Of a stretch of DNA of 5,593 nt, positions 1 through 5,532 are shown piece by piece. How positions within the stretch are numbered: position 1 is the first letter of the stretch; each line of letters opens with the position of its first letter. The DNA comes from an uncultured Ruminococcus sp. (GTDB lineage: Bacteria > Bacillota > Clostridia > Oscillospirales > Acutalibacteraceae), in contig CACYCD010000321.1 of NCBI GenBank assembly GCA_902772755.1, forward strand, positions 1-5,593, written 5' to 3'. A model generated the notes under the pieces. It was not told the origin of the DNA, searched no databases, and saw only the letters and a program-made list of their open reading frames with translations. A program made the translations under genes and the position numbers.

Positions 1-321
1 GAGAGCGACACGATAGATACTCTGATCTTTGACGAGGTAGACACGGGTATTTCCGGCAAAGCCGCTATGAAGGTCGGTATGAAGCTGAAGGAGGTTGCCA
101 AAAACCGGCAGGTGCTTTGTGTGACGCATCAGGTGCAGATAGCTTCCTTAGCGGAAAATCATCTTTTGATAAGAAAGAATTTTAAACAGGACAGAACCTT
201 CACAGATGTTATCTCCCTTGACAGAGAGGGCAGGATAAACGAGCTGTCAAGGATAATGGGCGGTATAGAGATCACGGAAAACACCCGAAGGCTTGCCGCC
301 GAAATGCTTGGATATGAATAG
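1..321 (+). CDS. recN: DNA repair protein RecN, C-terminal fragment (5' end outside window)
   Basis: RecN is an SMC-like ATPase acting early in recombinational repair of double-strand breaks. The frame is open from base 1, and 106 residues are visible, against a usual total of about 550-560. Only the C-terminal half of the ABC ATPase head is present. It shows the Walker B motif LIFDE (fragment residues 8-12), the following VDTGISG D-loop region (13-19), and the switch histidine in CVTHQ (H43). The end of the protein, with ELSRIMGG and TRRLAAEML, is typical of the family. The ATG at 67 is an internal methionine, because the Walker B motif lies upstream of it in the same frame. The stop is followed 9 bases later by recJ, so the two genes are almost certainly one transcript. 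The N-terminal Walker A motif and the coiled coils lie outside the window. Confidence 0.96.
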   Translation, partial: ESDTIDTLIFDEVDTGISGKAAMKVGMKLKEVAKNRQVLCVTHQVQIASLAENHLLIRKNFKQDRTFTDVISLDREGRINELSRIMGGIEITENTRRLAAEMLGYE

Positions 322-330
322 AGGCAGTAT

Positions 331-2373
331 ATGAAAGTATGGTCAGTGAAACAAGTAAATAAGCAGAAGGCACTGGCTGTTGCCCAAAGTATGGATATCC
401 ACCCGTTCCTTGCACTTATGCTTGATATCCGAGGCTTGGATAACGAGAATGCCATCAGGGATTTTCTTTCGGAAGAGAATGGTTTTTCAGATCCTTTTCT
501 AATGAAGGATATGGATAAGGCTGTCAGTCGCATAAATAAAGCCGTAGAAAACGGAGAAAAAATCTGCGTCTACGGCGACTACGATGCTGATGGAGTGACG
601 GCAACGGCACTGCTATACAGTTATCTGAACGATTCTGTCGGTGCTGATGTTATGTTCTACATTCCTGCCCGTGAAACCGAGGGCTACGGTATGAACAAGG
701 GTGCAGTGGATAAGCTCCACGAAAAAAACATTGATCTCATCATTACCGTTGACAACGGCATATCTGCTTTTGATGAAATTGAATACGCCAACTCCCTGGG
801 AATTGATACCGTAGTGACCGACCACCACGTACCCTCCCGTGAGCTTCCGCCTGCTGTTGCAATCGTTGATGTAAATCAGCCCGGGGACAACACTCCGTAC
901 AAATTCTTGTCGGGTGTGGGTGTGGCATTCAAGCTGATAATGGCACTGGAGGGTGAATACTGCGATGTTGATTTTCTTTTAGAGAATTTCAGTGATATAG
1001 TGGCAATAGGCACTGTCGGAGATGTTGTCCCCCTCACGGGTGAAAACCGAGCACTTGTCAAAGCAGGTCTCCGACACATTCAGAACAGTGACCGCATCGG
1101 AATAAATGCAATGAAAACCGAGGCAGGTATTGCCGATAAAAAGATAAATTCAGGCACAATAAGCTTTACGATCGTTCCGAGGATAAATGCAGGTGGCAGA
1201 TTGGGTCTGTCCGAAAAAAGTGTCCGTCTGCTCATCACTGAGGACGAGGACGAAGCACAGCAGATAGCCTCTGAGCTTGGCTCTGACAATTCAGACAGAC
1301 AGAATATAGAAAAACAGATCCTTGATGCGATAGATCAAAAAGTCAAAGCTCACCCCGATATAGTGACCGACAAGATCATAGTTATTGACGGTGAAAACTG
1401 GCATCATGGTGTGATAGGCATAGTTGCTTCACGGATCAAGGATATATATGACAAGCCAACGATTATAATAGGAGTTGACGAAAACGGAGAAGCCAGGGGA
1501 AGTGGCAGGAGTGTTGAGGGTTTTGCTCTCTGCGATGCTGTTTTCGCCTGCACCGAGTACCTCACACACTACGGCGGTCACCCTATGGCTGTGGGTCTTA
1601 GCCTTAAAAAAGAGAATATCAAAAACTTTCGCCGTGCGATCAATAACTATTGCCGTGATATAACTATGCCATACAGCAAGCTGGAAATCGACTGCAAGCT
1701 CAATCCGGCAACCGTTGCTGTTTCAATTCCCGAAATCATTCAGGAGCTTGAACCGTTTGGAGCAGAAAATCCCTCTCCGCTGTTCGGACTGTTCGATCTG
1801 ACGATAACAGAAATAAAATTCCTTTCAGGAAATAAGCACACCCGCTTTACTCTCAAACGTGATGACACCTACATAACAGCGATAAAATTCGGTATGACAT
1901 CAAATGAGGTGTTCTATCGGGTGGGAGATGTTGTGGATCTGGCAGTCACTCTTGACATCAATACCTTCCGTGGTCAAGAGAGCCTGAGTATATTTATTAA
2001 GGATATCAAGTATTCGGACTGCACCAACGAAGCTCAGATAAATGACCTCAGAATATTTGAAAAATTTGCTTCACGCTGCCCCTTGACCTATGAAGAGGCA
2101 CAGAGCATCCTCCCAAGCCGAGAAGATTTTGCTTTGGTATATCGTTTTCTGAGAAAGAGTGGAACTTTTACACAAGGAGAATATTTTTTGCTGAAATCTC
2201 TTGACTATAAAATAAAAATGGGTAAACTAAGAATAATACTCCATTCTATGAAAGAGCTTGGTCTCATTTATTGGACTCAGGGGTTGTATGGTTCAAAAAT
2301 AGAACTTAGAGAAAGTGGCAGAGTAAATCTGGACAAAAGCATTTTTATCCGAAAATTACGGGAGGTGCGATAA
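331..2373 (+). CDS. recJ: Single-stranded-DNA-specific exonuclease RecJ
   Basis: RecJ degrades single-stranded DNA 5' to 3' using divalent metal ions. It works in the cytoplasm in recombinational repair, mismatch repair and restart of stalled forks. The 680-residue product has the DHH-family motifs in order: GDYDADG (82-88), TVDNG (139-143), the signature TDHH (163-166) and GTVGDVVP (227-234). The DHHA1 domain follows, with WHHGVIGI (357-364), GSGRS (390-394) and GGH (415-417). An OB-fold region covers about 470-560, including EPFGAENP. Residues of about 575-680 form an extra C-terminal region with winged-helix character that I cannot assign firmly. All expected catalytic residues are present, so the enzyme should be active. 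The start at 331 has a GAGG site at 321-324 overlapping the recN stop codon, 6 bases upstream. The last 250 bases look more AT-rich than the core. The stop abuts the rel start codon. Confidence 0.97.
   Translation: MKVWSVKQVNKQKALAVAQSMDIHPFLALMLDIRGLDNENAIRDFLSEENGFSDPFLMKDMDKAVSRINKAVENGEKICVYGDYDADGVTATALLYSYLNDSVGADVMFYIPARETEGYGMNKGAVDKLHEKNIDLIITVDNGISAFDEIEYANSLGIDTVVTDHHVPSRELPPAVAIVDVNQPGDNTPYKFLSGVGVAFKLIMALEGEYCDVDFLLENFSDIVAIGTVGDVVPLTGENRALVKAGLRHIQNSDRIGINAMKTEAGIADKKINSGTISFTIVPRINAGGRLGLSEKSVRLLITEDEDEAQQIASELGSDNSDRQNIEKQILDAIDQKVKAHPDIVTDKIIVIDGENWHHGVIGIVASRIKDIYDKPTIIIGVDENGEARGSGRSVEGFALCDAVFACTEYLTHYGGHPMAVGLSLKKENIKNFRRAINNYCRDITMPYSKLEIDCKLNPATVAVSIPEIIQELEPFGAENPSPLFGLFDLTITEIKFLSGNKHTRFTLKRDDTYITAIKFGMTSNEVFYRVGDVVDLAVTLDINTFRGQESLSIFIKDIKYSDCTNEAQINDLRIFEKFASRCPLTYEEAQSILPSREDFALVYRFLRKSGTFTQGEYFLLKSLDYKIKMGKLRIILHSMKELGLIYWTQGLYGSKIELRESGRVNLDKSIFIRKLREVR
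2361..2367 (+). promoter_or_regulatory. Ribosome binding site of rel inside the recJ end
   Basis: GGAGGTG is a near-perfect anti-Shine-Dalgarno match 6 bases before the rel ATG. It lies wholly inside the last recJ codons, and the recJ TAA directly abuts the rel ATG. Ribosomes finishing recJ therefore end on the rel start site, which favours translational coupling. It also fixes the rel start at 2374. Confidence 0.9.
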
Positions 2374-4584
2374 ATGCCTGTAACAGAACGTACTCATTAT
2401 GAAAACTATGAAAACTATGACGACCTGTTAAACCTTATCAACGAGAGCGACAGTACCTATGACCTGCTTGTCATTCAGAAGGCATACGAGGTAGCAAAAA
2501 CGGCACATGGAGATCAAAAGCGTGTTTCCGGTGTTCCCTACATTCTGCACCCCACATCGGTTGCCTGCATATTGGTAAAAATGGGTATGGATACTGACTG
2601 TGTGGTAGCAGCCCTGCTCCACGATGTTGTTGAGGACACTGATGTTGAGCTTGATACCATCAGAAAGCAGTTTGGTTCGGCGGTTGCCGAGCTGATAGAC
2701 GGTGTGACAAAGCTCTCAAAGATCTCGTTTCAGACCAAAGAAGAACGTCAGGCGGAGAATCTTCGCAAAATGCTCCTTGCCATGTCAAATGACATCAGGG
2801 TCATCATTGTAAAGCTGGCAGACAGACTTCACAATATGTACACCATTGACGTTATGAAGCCACAGAAGCAGAGGGACAAAGCACTTGAAAATATGGAGGT
2901 ATTCGCCCCCATTGCTCACCAGCTCGGTATGAAGCTGATGAAGGAACGTCTGGAGGATATCTCCATCAGGATACTTGACCCTGTTGGTTATCATGAGATA
3001 GAGAGCGAGCTTATCCTCACCAAGGAACAGCGTGACAAGTTTATTGAAAAAATTAAAAAAGAAATATCCACCCGTATAGGCGATTCAATGAAAAATGTGG
3101 TTGTGACGGGCAGAGTCAAATCCATCTACTCCATCTACAACAAAACCGTGCGTAAGGGCAAGACTATGGATCAGATCTTTGATATTTTTGCCGTCAGGGT
3201 CATTGTAGATTCTGTCATAGACTGTTACAATGTGCTGGGCGTGGTTCACGACATCTACCAGCCGATACCCAACCGCTTCAAGGACTATATCAGCACTCCC
3301 AAGAATAACCTGTATCAGTCACTGCATACTACGGTAATAGGCAGGGAAGGTGTGCCGTTTGAGGTGCAGATACGCACCAGATATATGCACTACATTGCAG
3401 AGTACGGTATTGCAGCCCACTGGAAGTATAAGCTGGGTATGACCGAAAAAAATAAAGAGTACCGGAGTATGTGGGAAAAGATTGAGGCAACCCGCAAGAT
3501 GATAGAAAATCAGGTGCAGTACGAGGACGAATCCGAGATGATCAAGAGCATTAAAAATGATTTTGATCATGAGGAAGTTTTTGTATTCACACCAAAGGGT
3601 GACCTTATGAATTTGCCCAAGGGCTCTACAGTGATCGATATGGCTTATGCCATTCATACCGAAGTCGGCAACAGAATGATAGGTGCGAAGGCAAATAAAA
3701 GGATAGTGCCTATAGATTATAAGCTGCAAAACGGTGAGGTCGTTGAGATAATCACTCAAAGAGGCGGTACAGGTCCTAAGCGTGACTGGCTGAATATCGT
3801 AAAGACCTCAGAGGCAAGAACAAAGATCCGCCAGTGGTTCAAGCGTGAGAAGCGTGATGAGAACATAGTCGAGGGCAAGTCAATGCTTGAGACAGAGCTG
3901 AAAAAGTGCGGTATATATCTCACAGATGAGGACTCGCAGGAGATTTTTGCCAATCTCAGCTTTAAACAGCAGTGCAATACGATAGAGGATTTCTATGCAG
4001 CCATAGGCTACGGCGGTATACAGCTATGGAAAATACTGCCCAGAATAAAAGAAGAATATCAGAAGAAGTATGAAGAAAAGGTGGAGGATTTTGTCCCTGT
4101 TATAGAGGTACCCAAGAACCACCGCAATGCAACCTCGGGAGTTGTTGTAGAAGGTATAGACAACTGCTTGATCAAGTTTTCAAAGTGTTGCAGTCCGTTG
4201 CCGGGAGATGAGATCATCGGCTTTGTGACAAGGGGCTACGGAGTTTCAATTCATAAAAGGGATTGTATCAATGTTCCCTGTGATATTGCCAACTGCCTCG
4301 AACCTGACCGCTGGGTACATGCGGAATGGACAGATGAAATCAAGGATAATTTTCTCTGTCCCATAGAAATAATTGCCGGCGACAGAACGGGTCTGCTTGC
4401 AGACGTGACAAATAGCTTGACCCAGTTACACATATTCATACACAACCTTACCTCCCAAAGCCGAAAAGACGGCACCGCCATTGTGGTAGCCACCATAGAT
4501 ACAAACGGCATAGACCACCTCAAAGGTGTAATGACCCACATCGGCAAAATCAATGGAATCATTCAGGTAAGAAGGCTAGGATAA
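2374..4584 (+). CDS. rel: Bifunctional (p)ppGpp synthetase/hydrolase, long RelA/SpoT homolog
   Basis: This enzyme makes (p)ppGpp from ATP and GTP/GDP during starvation and hydrolyses it otherwise. The 736 residues have the full long-RSH layout. In the HD hydrolase domain, H59, H83-D84, E87-D88 and D150 in ADRLHN are all present, as is R50. In the synthetase domain, GRVKSIYSIY starts near 246, D270 is in the G-loop, Y314 is in LYQSLHTT and E330 is in FEVQIRT. The motif RFKD (301-304) is the form typical of bifunctional Rel enzymes; synthetase-only RelA has EFDD. A TGS domain spans about 401-463, a helical region follows, the Cys-rich zinc/CC region carries C605, C606, H627 and C631, and an ACT domain spans about 660-736. 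Both activities are predicted. The family PNGYQSLH motif reads NNLYQSLH here; a hydrophobic residue in that place also occurs in clostridial homologs. The N-terminus has a 9-base tandem duplication (2398-2415, Tyr-Glu-Asn twice). It is translated from GGAGGTG directly after recJ and ends at the shared hairpin starting at 4589. Confidence 0.97.
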   Translation: MPVTERTHYENYENYDDLLNLINESDSTYDLLVIQKAYEVAKTAHGDQKRVSGVPYILHPTSVACILVKMGMDTDCVVAALLHDVVEDTDVELDTIRKQFGSAVAELIDGVTKLSKISFQTKEERQAENLRKMLLAMSNDIRVIIVKLADRLHNMYTIDVMKPQKQRDKALENMEVFAPIAHQLGMKLMKERLEDISIRILDPVGYHEIESELILTKEQRDKFIEKIKKEISTRIGDSMKNVVVTGRVKSIYSIYNKTVRKGKTMDQIFDIFAVRVIVDSVIDCYNVLGVVHDIYQPIPNRFKDYISTPKNNLYQSLHTTVIGREGVPFEVQIRTRYMHYIAEYGIAAHWKYKLGMTEKNKEYRSMWEKIEATRKMIENQVQYEDESEMIKSIKNDFDHEEVFVFTPKGDLMNLPKGSTVIDMAYAIHTEVGNRMIGAKANKRIVPIDYKLQNGEVVEIITQRGGTGPKRDWLNIVKTSEARTKIRQWFKREKRDENIVEGKSMLETELKKCGIYLTDEDSQEIFANLSFKQQCNTIEDFYAAIGYGGIQLWKILPRIKEEYQKKYEEKVEDFVPVIEVPKNHRNATSGVVVEGIDNCLIKFSKCCSPLPGDEIIGFVTRGYGVSIHKRDCINVPCDIANCLEPDRWVHAEWTDEIKDNFLCPIEIIAGDRTGLLADVTNSLTQLHIFIHNLTSQSRKDGTAIVVATIDTNGIDHLKGVMTHIGKINGIIQVRRLG

Positions 4585-4588
4585 CAAA

Positions 4589-4624
4589 AACAAAGACTGC
4601 CGCAAACAAACGGCAGTCTTTGTT
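4589..4624. terminator. Bidirectional intrinsic terminator between rel and the convergent small-ORF array
   Basis: A perfect 14-bp stem (4589-4602 with 4611-4624) encloses the 8-base loop CAAACAAA. It starts 4 bases after the rel stop. In the plus direction the T-run TTTGTT is part of the stem itself. In the minus direction the stem is followed by TTTTTGTTAT-type sequence, giving a better U-tract. It should end rel transcription and also the leftward transcript of the small ORFs. Its core is the first of three identical-loop hairpins that open each 288-bp unit. Confidence 0.82.
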
Positions 4625-4636
4625 ATGTCTGAAAAA

Positions 4637-4813
4637 CTATGCGGAGATGCCCTTCAATTCAGCTTCGATCTGTTGTACTGTATCAATAGGCAATTTAGCC
4701 AATTCTGCAATTTCTTCAATAGAACATTTATTTTTTTGAAGTAATCTTGCGGCAATTATTATCCTCTCTTGAACTCGCCCCTCATTTATACGATCTTCCA
4801 AAAGCTTGCACAT
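4637..4813 (-). CDS. Small protein, unit 1 (58 aa); Rpn/PD-(D/E)XK transposase C-terminal-tail-like
   Basis: The product starts MCKLLEDRINEG and ends AELKGISA. It appears to be an Arg/Glu-rich amphipathic helix (about 3-28) followed by an HTH-like segment, SIEEIAELAKLP (31-42), then VQQIEAEL. From memory this pattern matches the C-terminal tail of Rpn-type PD-(D/E)XK nuclease/transposase proteins, but no nuclease domain is present and function is unknown. I chose the ATG at 4813 because AGAAAGGA lies 9 bases upstream and because it matches units 2 and 3. A longer in-frame start at 4897 would run through the neighbouring hairpin and through a leader whose frame is not conserved. No signal peptide or membrane segment is seen. 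It differs from the other two copies at residues 12-15 (GRVQ) and has a unique Cys at 30. It is the most diverged copy: 46/58 identical to unit 2 and 47/58 to unit 3. Confidence 0.72.
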   Translation of the reverse strand: MCKLLEDRINEGRVQERIIIAARLLQKNKCSIEEIAELAKLPIDTVQQIEAELKGISA

Positions 4814-4822
4814 AAAATCAGA

Positions 4823-4830
4823 TCCTTTCT
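4823..4830 (-). promoter_or_regulatory. Ribosome binding site deciding the unit 1 start
   Basis: On the minus strand AGAAAGGA stands 9 bases before ATG 4813. The same 8-mer occurs at 5110-5117 and 5397-5404, at the same distance from the ATGs of units 2 and 3. It supports the 58-residue start over the longer in-frame ATG at 4897. Confidence 0.75.
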
Positions 4831-4845
4831 GTGAATTTTTAAAAA

Positions 4846-4860
4846 GCCAACTCTTTCGGC
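4846..4860 (-). other. Leader mini-hairpin with T5, repeated in each unit
   Basis: The minus strand reads GCCGAAAGAGTTGGC followed by TTTTTAAAAA. GCCGA can pair with TTGGC (5 bp including one G-T) around the loop AAGAG, and a U-run follows directly. The 15-mer is identical in the other units at 5134-5148 and 5421-5435. It resembles a weak intrinsic terminator or attenuator in the leader of each small ORF, about 30 bases before the start codon. The stem is short, so real termination is uncertain. Confidence 0.35.
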
Positions 4861-4880
4861 AAATAGTTAAAGATAGTGTT

Positions 4881-4908
4881 AAGACTGCCGCAAACAAACG
4901 GCAGTCTT
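4881..4908 (-). terminator. Hairpin after the unit 2 ORF
   Basis: A perfect 10-bp stem, AAGACTGCCG with CGGCAGTCTT (4881-4890, 4899-4908), encloses the loop CAAACAAA. It lies 15 bases past the unit 2 stop on the minus strand. The minus-strand tail after the stem is AACACTATC, a poor U-tract. It may only weaken transcription, or it may protect the 3' end of a processed RNA. Confidence 0.5.
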
Positions 4909-4923
4909 TGGCTTGTCTGAAAA

Positions 4924-5100
4924 TTATGCAGAGATGCCCTTCAATTCAGCTTCGATCTGCTGTACTATATCAACAGGCAGTTCAGTCAATTCTGCAATTT
5001 CTTCAATAGAACCTTTATTCTTTTGAAGCAATTTTGCGGCAAGCATTATCCTCTCGTAGGTCAGACGCTCATTTATACGATCTTCCAAAAGCTTGCACAT
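4924..5100 (-). CDS. Small protein, unit 2 (58 aa); paralog of the unit 1 and unit 3 products
   Basis: My translation of the minus strand gives an intact 58-residue frame. It begins MCKLLEDRINERLTYERI and ends QQIEAELKGISA, with a TAA stop. The start has AGAAAGGA at 5110-5117, 9 bases upstream. No alternative upstream start exists: the frame meets a stop before the next hairpin. It shares 46/58 residues with unit 1 and 50/58 with unit 3. The HTH-like part reads SIEEIAELTELP. The variable patch is LTY (13-15) and ML (19-20). At 58 residues it is easily missed by a 60-residue cutoff. The predicted architecture is a charged helix plus an HTH-like hairpin of helices, with no catalytic motif. Function is unknown; resemblance to Rpn-family C-terminal tails is from memory and is not confirmed by a search. 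Confidence 0.7.
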   Translation of the reverse strand: MCKLLEDRINERLTYERIMLAAKLLQKNKGSIEEIAELTELPVDIVQQIEAELKGISA

Positions 5101-5168
5101 AAAACCAGATCCTTTCTGTAAATTTTTTAAAAAGCCAACTCTTTCGGCAAACGGTTAAAGATATTGTT

Positions 5169-5196
5169 AAGACTGCCGCAAACAAACGGCAGTCTT
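5169..5196 (-). terminator. Hairpin after the unit 3 ORF
   Basis: This has the same 10-bp stem and CAAACAAA loop as the other units (5169-5178 with 5187-5196), 14 bases past the unit 3 stop on the minus strand. It is followed by AACAATATC, again a weak U-tract. Stem and loop are identical in all three units although flanking noncoding bases differ. Confidence 0.5.
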
Positions 5197-5210
5197 TAGC
5201 TTGTCTGAAA

Positions 5211-5387
5211 TTATGCAGAGATACCCTTCAATTCAGCTTCGATCTGCTGTACCATATCAATAGGCAATTCAGACAATTCTGCAATTTCTTCAATAGATCC
5301 TTTATTCTTTTGAAGTAATCTTGCGGCAAACATTATCCTCTCATCGGTTACACGCTCATTTATACGATCTTCCATAAGCTTGCACAT
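5211..5387 (-). CDS. Small protein, unit 3 (58 aa); first gene of the minus-strand array
   Basis: My translation gives an intact 58-residue frame. It starts MCKLMEDRINERVTDERI, has the HTH-like segment SIEEIAELSELP, and ends AELKGISA with TAA. AGAAAGGA at 5397-5404 sits 9 bases upstream. It is the 5'-most of the three copies in the leftward direction, so a promoter between 5388 and about 5500 could drive the whole array. It shares 50/58 residues with unit 2 and 47/58 with unit 1. The changes are mainly at 13, 15, 20, 39, 43 and 45, the last ones on the predicted HTH surface. No function can be assigned from sequence alone. Either an orphan regulator/antitoxin-like peptide or a remnant of an Rpn-type gene would fit; three intact copies argue for the former. 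Confidence 0.7.
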   Translation of the reverse strand: MCKLMEDRINERVTDERIMFAARLLQKNKGSIEEIAELSELPIDMVQQIEAELKGISA

Positions 5388-5437
5388 AAAATCAGATCCT
5401 TTCTGTGAATTCTTTAAAAAGCCAACTCTTTCGGCAA

Positions 5438-5467
5438 ATAGTAAAGATATTGTTAAGGGGCTGTGAA
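5438..5467 (-). promoter_or_regulatory. Possible promoter of the small-ORF array
   Basis: The minus strand has TTCACA (5/6 to the -35 consensus, at 5462-5467), an 18-base spacer, and TACTAT (4/6 to the -10 consensus, at 5438-5443). This would start RNA about 45 bases before the unit 3 ATG. The -35 lies in the stem of the neighbouring hairpin. The match is weak, and units 1 and 2 do not carry the same pair, so this is a tentative call. Confidence 0.2.
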
Positions 5468-5510
5468 GAAACAGATTTCAAAGTCTTGTTTCTTCACAAC
5501 CCTTGATTTT
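5457..5510 (+). terminator. Long hairpin with T-rich tail at the array boundary
   Basis: TGTGAAGAAACA (5462-5473) pairs perfectly with TGTTTCTTCACA (5487-5498). After one mismatch, GGG (5458-5460) pairs with CCC (5500-5502). The plus strand continues TTGATTTTT, a reasonable U-tract; the minus strand has none. It looks like a plus-direction intrinsic terminator, and would stop read-through or antisense RNA coming across the array. It begins exactly where the repeat homology ends. Confidence 0.6.
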
Positions 5511-5532
5511 TATGTAGAAAAGTTGATATAAT
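5503..5532 (+). promoter_or_regulatory. Plus-strand promoter with extended -10, firing out of the window
   Basis: TTGATT (5503-5508, 4/6 to the -35 consensus), an 18-base spacer and a perfect TATAAT (5527-5532) preceded by TGA (extended -10). Transcription should start near 5539. The -35 overlaps the T-tail of the hairpin before it. The gene it serves lies beyond 5593. Confidence 0.5.

Larger units (their letters stand above)
4593..5456 (-). repeat. Three head-to-tail units of about 288 bp, each a small-gene cassette
   Basis: Units start at 4593, 4881 and 5169, each with AAGACTGCCG, loop CAAACAAA and CGGCAGTCTT. The ORF starts (4813, 5100, 5387) and stops (4637, 4924, 5211) are spaced exactly 287 bases apart. 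Each unit holds, in minus-strand order, a leader with a mini-hairpin, an AGAAAGGA ribosome binding site, a 58-codon ORF and the 3' hairpin. Units 2 and 3 differ at 14 of 177 ORF positions by my hand alignment (about 92% identical). Small indels occur only between the stop and the hairpin, or upstream of the ATG. The array ends where GACTGCCG would be expected but GGGGCTGTG follows (5457). No transposase and no obvious target-site duplication are visible, so tandem duplication is the simplest origin. Confidence 0.95.

Noticed and set aside
159..533. Minus-strand ORF of 124 codons across recN and recJ
   Set aside because: It is a shadow of two well-supported plus-strand genes and has no recognisable domain.
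2201..2229. Possible internal promoter for rel (TTGACT with a poor -10 AAACTA)
   Set aside because: The -35 looks good, but no acceptable -10 occurs at 16-18 bases in this AT-rich coding stretch, so chance is the better explanation.
3319..3759. Minus-strand ORF of 146 codons inside rel
   Set aside because: It is antisense to the conserved synthetase and TGS regions of rel, its composition is not protein-like, and no ribosome binding site supports it. It is a shadow frame.
4251..4562. Minus-strand ORF of 103 codons opposite the rel ACT domain
   Set aside because: It is antisense to a conserved domain, has no supporting start signals, and lies upstream of a terminator that would separate it from the small-ORF array.
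4814..4897. N-terminal extension of the unit 1 small protein to an ATG at 4897
   Set aside because: The extension would be encoded by the neighbouring hairpin and leader. It is frameshifted relative to units 2 and 3, and it bypasses the conserved AGAAAGGA site.
4806..5009. Plus-strand ORF of 67 codons across units 1 and 2
   Set aside because: It runs antisense to the unit 1 start region, through a hairpin, and into unit 2. The equivalent frame is not kept between the other units, and no ribosome binding site is seen.
4593..5456. CRISPR array or classical MITE as an explanation for the repeats
   Set aside because: The units are 288 bp, contiguous and coding, with no short repeat/spacer pattern. 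The array as a whole has no terminal inverted repeats or clear target-site duplication.
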